This document shows, in pieces, positions 1 through 7,823 of a DNA stretch of 13,112 nt; position 1 is the first letter of the stretch; each line of letters begins with the position of its first letter. A model generated the notes under the pieces. It saw only the letters and a program-made list of their open reading frames with translations. It had not been told where the DNA came from and ran no database searches. Source of the stretch: Candidatus Auribacterota bacterium (GTDB lineage: Bacteria; Auribacterota; JAFGBW01); contig JAFGBW010000238.1 in NCBI GenBank assembly GCA_016932965.1, positions 1 through 13,112 of the forward strand, read 5' to 3'. The translations under genes and the position numbers were made by a program.

Positions 1-786
1 TACATTTTTGATAAAAGGAACGGCATCCATATCATCAACCTGGAAAAGACGGTTCCTCTTCTCATGAATGCCTGCTCATTTGTCAGTGATCTCATCGCCA
101 AAGGGAATAAGATCCTTTTTGTCGGGACCAAAGAACAGGCGAAAGAAATGATTATCGAAACCGCAACGGCTTTGAATATGCCCTATGTTTCGGAAAGATG
201 GCTGGGGGGAATGCTGACGAACATCGTCACGATTCGCCAAAGTATCGCCAAGTTAGAGAATTTTGAGAAAATGGTAGCAGACGGAACGATGGCGTCTTTG
301 TCTAAAAAGGAACAATCGGTTCTCACGAAGGAAAAAACGAAACTGATCAAGAATTTAAGCGGAGTCAAAACCATGAAGACGCTTCCGGACGCGATGTTTG
401 TCGTGGATCCTGAACACGAGCATAACGCGATAGCGGAGGCCAGAAGACTGCATGTTCCTATTGTGGCAATCTTGGATACCAATTGTGATCCGGATATGGT
501 TGATTACGGCATTCCAGCCAATGATGATTCCTTGCGTTCCGTTTCGTATATTCTCACCTCCATTAAGGACGCAGGCATGAGAGGCTTTGAACTGTGGCAG
601 AAAAGTGAAGCAGAGAAGAAAGCCAGGGAAGAAAAGGAACGCGCAGAGGAATCCGCCAGAAAAGAAGAAAAGAAAAGAAAATCCGAGGAAATAAAAAAAG
701 TCAAGGAGGCGGTGGAACAGGCCGAAAAGGCAAGGACCGAAGAGATCATCGCTGATCTTGAAAGCAGACAGAATTTGAAGAAATAG
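1..786 (+). CDS. rpsB: 30S ribosomal protein S2 (5' end outside window)
   Basis: Ribosomal protein S2 sits in the small ribosomal subunit and is required for S1 binding. The reading frame is open from the first base of the window, so the N-terminal roughly 40 residues lie upstream; the first in-frame ATG at 64 is internal. Visible family motifs are HIINLEKT near the start, FVGTKEQA, the VSERWLGGMLTN segment, DAMFVVDPEHEHNAIAEA and PANDDSLRSV. The last 60 residues (about 604-783) form a highly charged Lys/Glu/Arg tail predicted to be helical or coiled coil. E. coli S2 lacks a tail like this, though S2 C-terminal extensions occur in several phyla. The coding strand there is very purine-rich. 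The gene is first in a tight rpsB-tsf-pyrH series, and its TAG stop is 17 nt before the tsf start. Identification is secure. Confidence 0.97.
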   Translation, partial: YIFDKRNGIHIINLEKTVPLLMNACSFVSDLIAKGNKILFVGTKEQAKEMIIETATALNMPYVSERWLGGMLTNIVTIRQSIAKLENFEKMVADGTMASLSKKEQSVLTKEKTKLIKNLSGVKTMKTLPDAMFVVDPEHEHNAIAEARRLHVPIVAILDTNCDPDMVDYGIPANDDSLRSVSYILTSIKDAGMRGFELWQKSEAEKKAREEKERAEESARKEEKKRKSEEIKKVKEAVEQAEKARTEEIIADLESRQNLKK

Positions 787-787
787 C

Positions 788-794
788 AGGAAGG
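788..794 (+). promoter_or_regulatory. Shine-Dalgarno site deciding the tsf start
   Basis: AGGAAGG ends 9 nt before the ATG at 804. It directly abuts the alternative in-frame TTG at 795, which would leave no spacing. This supports 804 as the tsf start. Confidence 0.75.
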
Positions 795-803
795 TTGCAG
801 CAA

Positions 804-1385
804 ATGATTACAACAGATTTGATTAAAGAGCTCCGGGAAAAAACCGGATGCGGTATGATGGAATGCAAGACAGCTCTGGGCGAGGCAAACGGAGACATGG
901 AAAAAGCGATTGAGGTGTTGAGAAAAAAAGGCATAGCCAAGGCTGTAAAAAAGGCAGACAGACAGACGCGTGAAGGATTCATCGGGTCCTATATTCACTC
1001 GAACGGGAAAATCGGTGTGCTCGTGGAAGTCGCCTGTGAAACCGATTTTGTCGGAAAAAACGAGGATTTCAGGGCTTTCGCGAAAGAGGTGGCCATGCAT
1101 ATTGCTGCTGCAAATCCTTCTTATGTGAAACGCGAGGATGTCCCGTCAGAATTGGTGGAGAAGGAAAAGAACATTCAGAGGGAACTTTTGAAAGACAAGC
1201 CTGCTCAGGTAGCGGATAAAATCCTGGAAGGGAAAATGAAGAAATATTTCAGCGATATCTGTTTGCTGGAGCAGCCTTACGTCAGGAACGATAAATTGAG
1301 CATCACGGATTTTTTAAATCAGAAGATCAACCAATTTGGTGAAAATCTGGTTATCCGGCGTTTTGTCCGTATGACCATGGGATAG
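804..1385 (+). CDS. tsf: Elongation factor Ts, short form
   Basis: EF-Ts catalyses GDP/GTP exchange on EF-Tu. From ATG 804 the protein is 193 aa. This matches the short class of EF-Ts, which lacks much of the second core subdomain seen in the roughly 280-aa E. coli protein. The N-terminal UBA-like domain is clear: LIKELREKTGCGMMECKTAL at residues 6-25, then EKAIEVLRKKGI at 33-44. The core EF-Tu contact motif CETDFVGKN has Asp81 and Phe82, equivalent to E. coli Asp80/Phe81, which enter the EF-Tu Mg site region. MHIAAANP follows at 98-105. The C-terminal part includes KILEGKMKKYFSDICLLEQP, typical of the family, so the protein is naturally short and not truncated. The start was chosen from the AGGAAGG site. 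The gene is co-directional with rpsB and very probably in the same transcript. Confidence 0.96.
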   Translation: MITTDLIKELREKTGCGMMECKTALGEANGDMEKAIEVLRKKGIAKAVKKADRQTREGFIGSYIHSNGKIGVLVEVACETDFVGKNEDFRAFAKEVAMHIAAANPSYVKREDVPSELVEKEKNIQRELLKDKPAQVADKILEGKMKKYFSDICLLEQPYVRNDKLSITDFLNQKINQFGENLVIRRFVRMTMG

Positions 1386-1419
1386 ACTTTAATGAGACAT
1401 TATTAACGGGGAAGCCTGC

Positions 1420-2142
1420 ATGGAAAAAAAAGGGAAGCTCAGGTTCAAACGGATCTTATTGAAGATCAGCGGGGAGGCCCTCCAGGGAGGAAAGCATTTC
1501 GGTCTGGATTCTTCGACGCTCATTTCCCTGGCTGGAGAGATCAAAGCGGTCCATGATCTGGGTGTCCAGGTGGCGGTGGTAGTGGGCGGCGGCAATATTT
1601 TTCGGGGCACGAGAAATGAGGGATTGATCGTGGACAGGGTGACGGGTGATTACATGGGCATGCTGGCCACGATCATCAATTCACTGGCGTTACAGAGTTC
1701 TTTAGAGAATATCGGAGTGTACACCCGTGTCCAGACAGCTATTGAGATGCAGAAAGTGGCTGAACCTTTCATCCGGAGACGTGCTGTCCGGCATCTTGAA
1801 AAGAAACGGGTCGTTATTTTCGGAGGCGGAACCGGCAATCCTTATTTTACTACCGACACCACAGCGGCTCTCCGTGCCAGTGAAATCAATGCGGATGTGC
1901 TGATGAAGGCAACGCTGGTGGACGGCATTTATGACAAGGATCCCAAACAGTTCTCTGACGCAAATCTATTCAAACATCTGGGTTACATGGAGGCTATTGC
2001 CAGAAAACTGAAAATCATGGATTTGACTGCTGTTTCCCTCTGCATGGAAAATAAAATTCCGATTCTGGTATTCAATATGAATGAAAAAGGCAATATCCAG
2101 AAGGCGGTTAAGGGCGCTAACATTGGTACGTATGTATCTTAA
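1420..2142 (+). CDS. pyrH: UMP kinase
   Basis: PyrH phosphorylates UMP to UDP using ATP, in cytosolic pyrimidine nucleotide synthesis. It belongs to the amino-acid-kinase fold, is normally hexameric, and is usually activated by GTP and inhibited by UTP. The 240-aa length is normal. Motifs in order are LKISGEAL (14-21), GGGNIFRG (56-63), DYMGMLAT (77-84), [13 protein letters not shown] (135-147), DGIYDKDP (168-175) and MDLTA (200-204). A GGGGAAG site (1408-1414) precedes ATG 1420. It follows tsf by 34 nt, the standard rpsB-tsf-pyrH order. frr, the common next gene, is not present downstream. Confidence 0.97.
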   Translation: MEKKGKLRFKRILLKISGEALQGGKHFGLDSSTLISLAGEIKAVHDLGVQVAVVVGGGNIFRGTRNEGLIVDRVTGDYMGMLATIINSLALQSSLENIGVYTRVQTAIEMQKVAEPFIRRRAVRHLEKKRVVIFGGGTGNPYFTTDTTAALRASEINADVLMKATLVDGIYDKDPKQFSDANLFKHLGYMEAIARKLKIMDLTAVSLCMENKIPILVFNMNEKGNIQKAVKGANIGTYVS

Positions 2143-2151
2143 AGAAGAATT

Positions 2152-2165
2152 CAGAATTGAGAATG
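2152..2165 (+). repeat. Fragment of the GAATTGAGAATG intergenic repeat module
   Basis: CAGAATTGAGAATG lies 9 nt after the pyrH stop. It contains the 12-base core GAATTGAGAATG found in the larger intergenic elements near 8981, 10549 and 12884. It is short enough that chance is possible, but its position in a gap where frr would be expected makes it notable. Confidence 0.4.
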
Positions 2166-2173
2166 ATCCTCGA

Positions 2174-2719
2174 ATGAAGATAAGGCACATTATTTCAACT
2201 GTCGTTCTTCTTATGGCTCTGCTTTTGCCGTTGCAGGCTAAAACAGGAGTTGAAGAGATCCCTTATTCAAAAGGGAGGATTCATATCCGGTATGAATATA
2301 TTCAGGTGAATAACCGGAAAATTCCGCATGGTGTTTTCAAGGAATTTTATCCCAATGGAATGCTCATGAAAGAGCTCCATTACGACAAGGGTTTGTTGAA
2401 CGGAAAAGCAACGCAATATTATCCTGATCAAAAGAAAAAATGGCAGGGACATTTCACCGGAAATTTAAAAACCGGAAAATGGATCTTTTGGGATTCTTCA
2501 GGGAAAAAACTGATTGAAGGTCTGTTTGCTTCAAACGGGGGGCTTCTGAGCATCACCCGCTACAACAAAAAATTAAAAAGGTATATCACCGAGTCTATGG
2601 AGGGTAGGAAAAGCGTTGAACCAAAGGCACCACCAGAGCCGCATAACTCAGATGATTACCCTTCTTTTCCGGATACGAATGAAGTCATGGCTTCGGGAAA
2701 TGAGTCTCTAACAAATTAA
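2174..2719 (+). CDS. Exported MORN/YwqK-like repeat protein
   Basis: This is a 181-aa protein with no assigned reaction. It starts with a clear Sec signal peptide: MKIR, a hydrophobic run at about residues 6-20, and likely cleavage after LQA-K. There is no lipobox cysteine. Residues 52-120 hold three MORN-variant repeats of the kind annotated as toxin-antitoxin YwqK-type antitoxin repeats. They share a pattern of G-x-x-x-x-(F/Y)-(Y/W)-x-x-(N/D)-G-x-x, seen in HGVFKEFYPNG, NGKATQYYPDQ and TGKWIFWDSSG. The tail from about 145 is Pro/Ser/Asp-rich and probably disordered. The ATG at 2174 was chosen because it gives the signal peptide; an upstream in-frame ATG at 2081 would overlap pyrH. The ribosome site is weak. 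The YwqK antitoxin label should not be taken literally, since no toxin gene is adjacent and the protein is exported. It could be a periplasmic or surface scaffold. Confidence 0.8.
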   Translation: MKIRHIISTVVLLMALLLPLQAKTGVEEIPYSKGRIHIRYEYIQVNNRKIPHGVFKEFYPNGMLMKELHYDKGLLNGKATQYYPDQKKKWQGHFTGNLKTGKWIFWDSSGKKLIEGLFASNGGLLSITRYNKKLKRYITESMEGRKSVEPKAPPEPHNSDDYPSFPDTNEVMASGNESLTN

Positions 2720-2784
2720 AAAGCCTAACAGACTGTGCGGCTGTGTATTGATCCGGCGCAGGCGCTCAAATCTCCGGTCCAGAC

Positions 2785-3939
2785 ATGAAAATAAAGTTTT
2801 TCAGTTTTTTTTTCCTGGTACTTATCCTATACGCGGTCATCACTTATGCGATTTATCTGAAGGGTAAATCTTGTTTCCGGCACGATTCCCCATGGCTTTT
2901 GTTATACGGATCCTGTTTTTTTCTTTTATCGGCTGCTTTCCCGTTGGGACGAATTCTGGAAAGATCGGGTTTCTCCGCGATAGCAGTGCCTTTTATCTGG
3001 GCTGGTTCATTTTGGTTCGCCGCTGTGGTTTATCTTTTTCTGAGCATATTGATCATTGATTTGTTCCGGATCGGCAATGCGCTATTTCCCTTTTTCCCCT
3101 CTTTTTTAACAGCGGATCCGGAAAGGACAAGACGCGTCACGGCCTGGGTGGTATGTGCATCTGTTTTGATGGTTATTTTTGCCGGATACATCAATGCCCG
3201 GATTCCCTGTTTAACGACACTTCATTTAACGGTTCATAAAAGATGCGGGGATCTTCGTTCGCTTCATATCGTATCGGTGTCTGATATTCACCTGGGAACC
3301 ATTGTCGGCAGGGCACGTCTGGAAAAAATCGTTGAAAGAATCAACGGTCTGGATCCTGACCTGGTGCTTTTACCCGGGGACTTGCTGGATGAAGATGTGA
3401 CGTCCCTGAAAAGGGAAGATTTGGGAGAGCCTTTTAAACATATCCGGTCCCGTTTCGGGGTTTTTGGTGTAACCGGAAATCACGAATACATCGGAGGTGT
3501 TGAAAAAGCATGCGCCTATCTGAATAGCTGTCAGGTGATGATGCTTCGCGACCAGGTTCATAAGGTCGATGATCTTTTCTGTCTTGTCGGGCGGGAAGAC
3601 CGAAGCAGCACGCATTTTGCTTCCAAAAAGAGGAAAACACTTCAGGAATTAATGAAGGCCGTGGATACAGAGCTGCCGGTCATTGTCATGGACCATCAGC
3701 CCTTTCATCTGGATGACGTAGTCCGAAATCAGGTGGATATACAGTTGTCAGGCCATACCCATCACGGACAGATGTGGCCGCTCAATTATATCACTCAGGG
3801 CATCTTTGAGATCAGCCGCGGTTACATGAAAAAAGATCAGACCCATATTTATGTCTCCAACGGGGTCGGCACTTGGGGGCCGCCTGTCAGGATCGGGAAC
3901 CGGCCGGAAATCGTGGAGATATTTCTGCATTTTGAATGA
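2785..3939 (+). CDS. Membrane-anchored calcineurin-like metallophosphoesterase (YaeI/YkuE type)
   Basis: A 384-aa protein. About four hydrophobic helices (near residues 3-24, 36-53, 66-92 and 119-138) are followed by a metallophosphoesterase domain at about 155-384. All the two-metal active-site blocks are present: SDIHLG (Asp167, His169), PGDLLDED (Asp199), GNHEY (Asn232, His233), MDHQP (His304) and SGHTHHGQ (His324, His326). A C-terminal VGTWGPPVRI segment is typical of the YaeI/YkuE branch. It should hydrolyse a phosphoester at the membrane surface. Known members of this broad group act on lipid substrates, including the chlamydial UDP-diacylglucosamine hydrolase LpxG. A lipid or lipid A role is therefore possible but unproven here. 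It starts 65 nt after the MORN gene. ATG 2785 has no good ribosome site. The gene ends before a large inverted-repeat element. Confidence 0.88.
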   Translation: MKIKFFSFFFLVLILYAVITYAIYLKGKSCFRHDSPWLLLYGSCFFLLSAAFPLGRILERSGFSAIAVPFIWAGSFWFAAVVYLFLSILIIDLFRIGNALFPFFPSFLTADPERTRRVTAWVVCASVLMVIFAGYINARIPCLTTLHLTVHKRCGDLRSLHIVSVSDIHLGTIVGRARLEKIVERINGLDPDLVLLPGDLLDEDVTSLKREDLGEPFKHIRSRFGVFGVTGNHEYIGGVEKACAYLNSCQVMMLRDQVHKVDDLFCLVGREDRSSTHFASKKRKTLQELMKAVDTELPVIVMDHQPFHLDDVVRNQVDIQLSGHTHHGQMWPLNYITQGIFEISRGYMKKDQTHIYVSNGVGTWGPPVRIGNRPEIVEIFLHFE

Positions 3940-4011
3940 TGCAGATAGATCAATTCCATTTAATGGAAGAGTTCCATGGTTAACTGTTTCTGGCACAATT
4001 ATGACTATTCA

Positions 4012-4179
4012 TTTTACCACGGAGGACACGGAGAGCTCGGAGGGAAATAAGAGGTTATGAGTCTTGCGTTTTCAGTAATGATTTTAAATGAAATTTTATT
4101 TATTAACTTATTTCTCAACACTCACAACTCAAAATTTTTTTTAATTTTCTCCGTGCTCTCCGTATCCTCCGTGGTAAAA
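4012..4179. repeat. Inverted-repeat element with 31-bp arms
   Basis: The left arm at 4012-4042 (starting TTTTACCACGGAGGACACGG) is the reverse complement of the right arm at 4149-4179, with 29 of 31 positions matching. The interior carries a second, weaker inverted pair: GGTTATGAGTCTTG near 4053 and the complement of AGTTGTGAGTGTTG near 4120. The centre is AT-rich. The gap between the phosphoesterase and SNF2 genes (3940-4235) is mostly this element. The modules recur at about 10622-10646, 12931 and 13027-13050. It has the form of a non-autonomous palindromic (REP/MITE-like) element. It lacks a clear GC stem plus U-run, so it is not called a terminator. Confidence 0.85.
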
Positions 4180-4235
4180 AAACATGATATGTTTCAGTTT
4201 TTACATTGCTATGGTTGAGAGGACATCCCGATACA

Positions 4236-7016
4236 ATGGATATTAGACGAGAGATTGTTTTTGTTTATGACAGGGAGGCATCGAGGAAGAAAAAGCAGTT
4301 TACCGTCCGTTTGAGCCTGAGGCGTTTTTGTGCCGACAACAGATGGGTCCAGGACGGCCCGATGCGGGTATACAGCGTGTCTGATCTGGAATCCGTAAAG
4401 AAAATGGCCTCGGATGTGTCCCTCCTGGAAAAGCTGTCCTACAGTGAAATGCTCTTCCGCAAGAGAGAAGGCCGCTTTTTATCTCCCTCCGATGATTTCA
4501 CGCTGCTCCGTGTCCAGCCGGATTTGCTCTGTCATTTTCTGAAAACAGCGGAAAAAAGATCGTCTGTCTGCTGGCCGGACGGACAGATATTCAGTTTTCC
4601 GAAGAATATTTCCAGTCTCGTTCTGAAGGTAGAAATCTCTGAGAAAGGTTTCATCCCCCGTTTTTTTCTGGAACAGATTCCTTTATCCGGGATGGAATAT
4701 GTCGTGGATTCTGTGCCTCTCCTGGCCTTTCATGAAAAAAAGCTTTTTGCCCTGCATGAAAAGCTGAACGCTGCTTTCCTGGAATCCCTTCCGGACGGGA
4801 AAATGCTTGGGACCGATGAATGGGAAAAGCTGCTGTCACGGTTCCAAAATATGAAGGAGGGGATCTCTCTTGATCTTCCTGAGGGGACAAAGGCTAAAAA
4901 GGTTTTTTCAAAATCAGATGTGTATCCGGTACTGGATATTCATCCACACTTTCAGTACGCAACTCTATACTTTGATTATCCGGAAAAAATCCGTATTAAA
5001 AGTTCAGATGAAAGACTGACCATCCAGTTTTATCAGAAAGGTATCGAACTTCAGAGAAACAGGGAAGAAGAACTCAGTTATCTCAAAAAATTAAAAGACC
5101 TGGGTATCACGGCATGCCCGTCCCCTCTGGGCGAATGGTATCTTCCAACCTGTGACGCTGAAAAGATTCTTGATTCGCTCGAGAAAGAAGGCTGGCAGCT
5201 GCAGGTCGAGGGAAGCCCCCTGTATGCGCAAAAGTATCTGACCTGGTCCGTTGAAGTGAGAGAAAACAAAATTCATGTTAAAGGCGAAACAACATGCCGG
5301 GGAAAGAAAATCACTCTGGGTGAGATGGTATCCGCAGCCAGGAACAATCAGAAATACCTCTCCGTATACGGTGTAGGGTCGCTCTATTTATCAAAAGCTG
5401 TCATGGACGATCTCCTTTCTATATCAGAAAAAGGACTCTTAACTGGGGATAGTCTGGTATTCAAGGATAGTGAAATTTCCCGAGTTTCCCGTTTTGTTCA
5501 GAAACAGGTCCGGGTGGAGACAGACAGCCATTTTCAGGCCTTGGCGGAATTTGAACGGAATTTTGACAAGTTAAAACCCATCCCTGTTCCCTCCTCCCTT
5601 AAGGAAGTGCTCCGGCCTTATCAGAAACAGGGTTTTTACTGGCTTTCATTCATGAAATCAAAAAATTTCTGCGGCATTTTGGCTGATGACATGGGATTGG
5701 GAAAAACCGTTCAGGTTTTGACGCTCCTTTTGTCTCTTCGGGAAGCAAAGGATCCCCGAACACACCTTCTGATTGTTCCCCCTACATTGGTATACAACTG
5801 GCAGGCTGAAATAAAAAAATTCACGCCTCTTCTTCGCTGTTTGGTGCATTCGGGAAAAGAAAGAAGCCGAGATCCGCAGTTATTCAAACAAACGGACCTG
5901 GTCATCACCACCTATCCGCTGGTCCGGAGAGACTCGGAATTGATGCGTTCTTTTGAATGGGATTATCTGATTCTGGATGAATCCCAGATCATAAAAAATC
6001 CGGATGCCCAGGTGACCTCTGAAATCAAGACAATCCCGTCCCGTTGGAGGCTTTGCCTGTCAGGAACGCCTCTGGAAAATTCACCCGTTGATTTATGGAG
6101 CCAGTTTGATTTCCTGATGCCCGGTTTTCTGGGGACACTCAGGGACTTTCAGGAGAGGTATCCGCGTACGGACCCTGCATCCATGGAGGATCTGAAGACT
6201 CTCATCAAGCCTTTTTTCCTGAGGAGGTTAAAGAGCCAGGTTTGTACGGAGCTGCCTTCCAAGACAGAGGTCATTCAGTACTGCGAATTCACGGATGAAC
6301 AAAAGCTCTCTTATAGCGAAGTGTTAAAGAAGGGGAAAAAGGAACTTCTGGAAATTAAGGACGGTCCGGAAGAGAAAAAGAAAAACAGGGTTTTTCATAT
6401 CCTGGAACTTTTGCTTCGTTTAAGGCAGATTTCCTGTCATCCTGAACTGGTTTTCGAACAGAAGGATCCTCCCTGGCAAAGCGGGAAACTCGATGCACTG
6501 TTGGAAATGACGAAGGAAGTCCTGGAGGAAGGGCATAAGATTCTGATCTTCTCCCAGTTCGTGCAGCATCTGAAAATAGTGAGAAGAGCGTTCAATGAAA
6601 GAAGTATTTCCTGGAATTATCTGGATGGGGACACAAAAGACAGGGAGAGAGTCATCCGGGATTTCTGTGGAAAGGACGGTCCTTGTGTTTTTTTGATTTC
6701 ATTAAAGACAGGGGGACTGGGACTCAATCTCACTGCGGCGGATTATGTATTTCTACTGGACCCCTGGTGGAATCCGTCCGTTGAGAACCAGGCCATAGAC
6801 CGGTGTCACAGGATCGGCCAGGAAAATTCCGTCATGGTTTACCGTTTTATTACCAAGGATTCCATCGAGGAAAAAGTCTCTGCCCTGCAGAAAGAAAAAC
6901 AGCAGCTCAGTAATGCGTTGATCACCGCCGCTCCCGATGGAGATGTCCCTTTGAGCGAGGCCATGCTGGAAAAACTGCTGATGGAGGAACCTATTGTTTT
7001 TCCGGAGGAGGACTAG
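4236..7016 (+). CDS. SNF2-family helicase/ATPase
   Basis: A 926-aa double-stranded-DNA translocase of the bacterial SNF2 group, likely remodelling DNA- or RNA-polymerase-bound complexes; its target is unknown. The C-terminal half (about 455-900) holds the full motor: RPYQKQGFYWL entry (Q motif), Walker A DDMGLGKT (484-491), motif II DESQ (581-584, in place of DEAH/DEGH), motif III SGTPLE (609-614), IFSQF, LDGDTKDRERV, SLKTGGLGLNLTAAD and DRCHRIGQ (855-862). The N-terminal roughly 450 residues resemble the bacterial SNF2-associated region. No SWIM-type zinc-finger cysteines are seen. ATG 4236 was chosen because GAGAGGA (4217-4223) lies 12 nt upstream; TTG 4206 is an alternative giving 10 more residues. 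The 3' end overlaps the convergent TonB-like gene by 26 nt. Confidence 0.93.
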   Translation: MDIRREIVFVYDREASRKKKQFTVRLSLRRFCADNRWVQDGPMRVYSVSDLESVKKMASDVSLLEKLSYSEMLFRKREGRFLSPSDDFTLLRVQPDLLCHFLKTAEKRSSVCWPDGQIFSFPKNISSLVLKVEISEKGFIPRFFLEQIPLSGMEYVVDSVPLLAFHEKKLFALHEKLNAAFLESLPDGKMLGTDEWEKLLSRFQNMKEGISLDLPEGTKAKKVFSKSDVYPVLDIHPHFQYATLYFDYPEKIRIKSSDERLTIQFYQKGIELQRNREEELSYLKKLKDLGITACPSPLGEWYLPTCDAEKILDSLEKEGWQLQVEGSPLYAQKYLTWSVEVRENKIHVKGETTCRGKKITLGEMVSAARNNQKYLSVYGVGSLYLSKAVMDDLLSISEKGLLTGDSLVFKDSEISRVSRFVQKQVRVETDSHFQALAEFERNFDKLKPIPVPSSLKEVLRPYQKQGFYWLSFMKSKNFCGILADDMGLGKTVQVLTLLLSLREAKDPRTHLLIVPPTLVYNWQAEIKKFTPLLRCLVHSGKERSRDPQLFKQTDLVITTYPLVRRDSELMRSFEWDYLILDESQIIKNPDAQVTSEIKTIPSRWRLCLSGTPLENSPVDLWSQFDFLMPGFLGTLRDFQERYPRTDPASMEDLKTLIKPFFLRRLKSQVCTELPSKTEVIQYCEFTDEQKLSYSEVLKKGKKELLEIKDGPEEKKKNRVFHILELLLRLRQISCHPELVFEQKDPPWQSGKLDALLEMTKEVLEEGHKILIFSQFVQHLKIVRRAFNERSISWNYLDGDTKDRERVIRDFCGKDGPCVFLISLKTGGLGLNLTAADYVFLLDPWWNPSVENQAIDRCHRIGQENSVMVYRFITKDSIEEKVSALQKEKQQLSNALITAAPDGDVPLSEAMLEKLLMEEPIVFPEED

Positions 7017-7803
7017 TTTGATCATGGTTGTTTTGAGCGATCGTCTGGGGCTTATCCCCGGCGTAACGGATGGGGAGGAGAAAGGTGATTTCTTCTTTTG
7101 GATAGCGGGAAGGGATGGGGGTAAAAGACGTTGATGCCTTCAAGACAGCCGTGATGGAAGCCTGGTTGAATTCCTGGAAGCGGGAGGCGTATTCAGGGGG
7201 AATGAACGGCGTATTTTTAACGAGTTTTCCCTGTCTGTTGATTGTGATCAGGACTTTGACGCTGTCCTGAATGCCCTTTGATTTGAGGTTGTCGGGGAAT
7301 TGCAGGTGATTTTCTATGAGGGACCGGGTGCGGTTGCTGTAATCCCATGCCATTTCCTTGGCTTCCCCTGTTAATTCCATTTCCGTTTGCAGGACGTCAC
7401 TGGTTTTTTTTTCAGTACGGGGAATGGCTTCCTGCTCTTCTAAAGAGGCTTCCGGCTCATTCTCCGGGGCAGCTTCCGGATGGGTCATGATGTTTTCCAT
7501 CAAACTGCGGGTGTTTTCAAGAGTCGGAACAGGAATGTCTCCGTCTGCTGGAGAAATCGGTTCAGGCACGGGAGAGGATTCGGGAGAAGAGATATAGGAA
7601 GGGATGAATATTTTTTTTTCTTCGCGGGGGGATGCCTGAAACAGTTCGAACTCGATGGGGATGTCCGGTTGCTTAAGGTAGGGGGATTTCCAAAAAGGGG
7701 TAATCCATGATGCGCTGAACGGCGAAATAAAGAGAAAATGCAGTGCTGTGGACAGAAGCACCATGCTGATCAATACGGAATCATCTTTGTTTTTAACCAC
7801 CAT
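6991..7803 (-). CDS. TonB-like energy transducer
   Basis: A 270-aa protein with TonB architecture: a short cytoplasmic start, one N-terminal membrane helix (about residues 9-29), a Pro/Glu-rich periplasmic linker (about 70-150), and a C-terminal TonB domain (about 155-247). The C-terminal domain shows the family pattern: IENHLQFPDNLKSKGIQDSV, then KVLITINRQGKLVKN, the helix around ASITAVLKA, SFTPIPSRYP, and a final strand. TonB proteins couple the inner-membrane proton gradient, through ExbB/ExbD, to outer-membrane transporters. TolA-like roles are also possible. No exbB, exbD or receptor gene is adjacent. ATG 7803 was preferred over an in-frame codon at 7845 because AAGGA lies 5 nt upstream and the shorter form puts the membrane helix near the N-terminus. 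It is transcribed divergently from the pseudopilin operon. Confidence 0.83.
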   Translation of the reverse strand: MVVKNKDDSVLISMVLLSTALHFLFISPFSASWITPFWKSPYLKQPDIPIEFELFQASPREEKKIFIPSYISSPESSPVPEPISPADGDIPVPTLENTRSLMENIMTHPEAAPENEPEASLEEQEAIPRTEKKTSDVLQTEMELTGEAKEMAWDYSNRTRSLIENHLQFPDNLKSKGIQDSVKVLITINRQGKLVKNTPFIPPEYASRFQEFNQASITAVLKASTSFTPIPSRYPKEEITFLLPIRYAGDKPQTIAQNNHDQTSPPPEKQ

Positions 7804-7808
7804 AATCT

Positions 7809-7813
7809 TCCTT
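7809..7813 (-). promoter_or_regulatory. Shine-Dalgarno site of the TonB-like gene
   Basis: On the minus strand this reads AAGGA, 5 nt before the ATG at 7803. It favours that start over the upstream in-frame ATG at 7845. Confidence 0.65.
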
Positions 7814-7823
7814 AAGCTTAAAC

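Noticed and set aside
504-1100. 198-codon minus-strand open frame across rpsB and tsf
   Set aside because: It is the antisense shadow of two certain genes, with Ser/Phe/Leu-rich translation caused by the purine-rich coding strand.
804-1385. tsf as a truncated or frameshifted gene because of its 193-aa length
   Set aside because: The short EF-Ts class is well known, the C-terminal family motifs are intact, and no homologous sequence continues after the stop.
2720-2784. Possible terminator hairpin AGCC/GGCT after the MORN gene
   Set aside because: Only a four-base stem with a long loop and no U-run.
3954-3968. Palindrome TTCCATTTAATGGAA after the phosphoesterase gene as a terminator
   Set aside because: The stem is short and AT-rich and no U-run follows.
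3851-4060. 69-codon plus-strand frame ending in FTTEDTESSEG
   Set aside because: It starts inside the phosphoesterase gene in another frame and its end is the translated repeat arm, so it is unlikely to be a gene.
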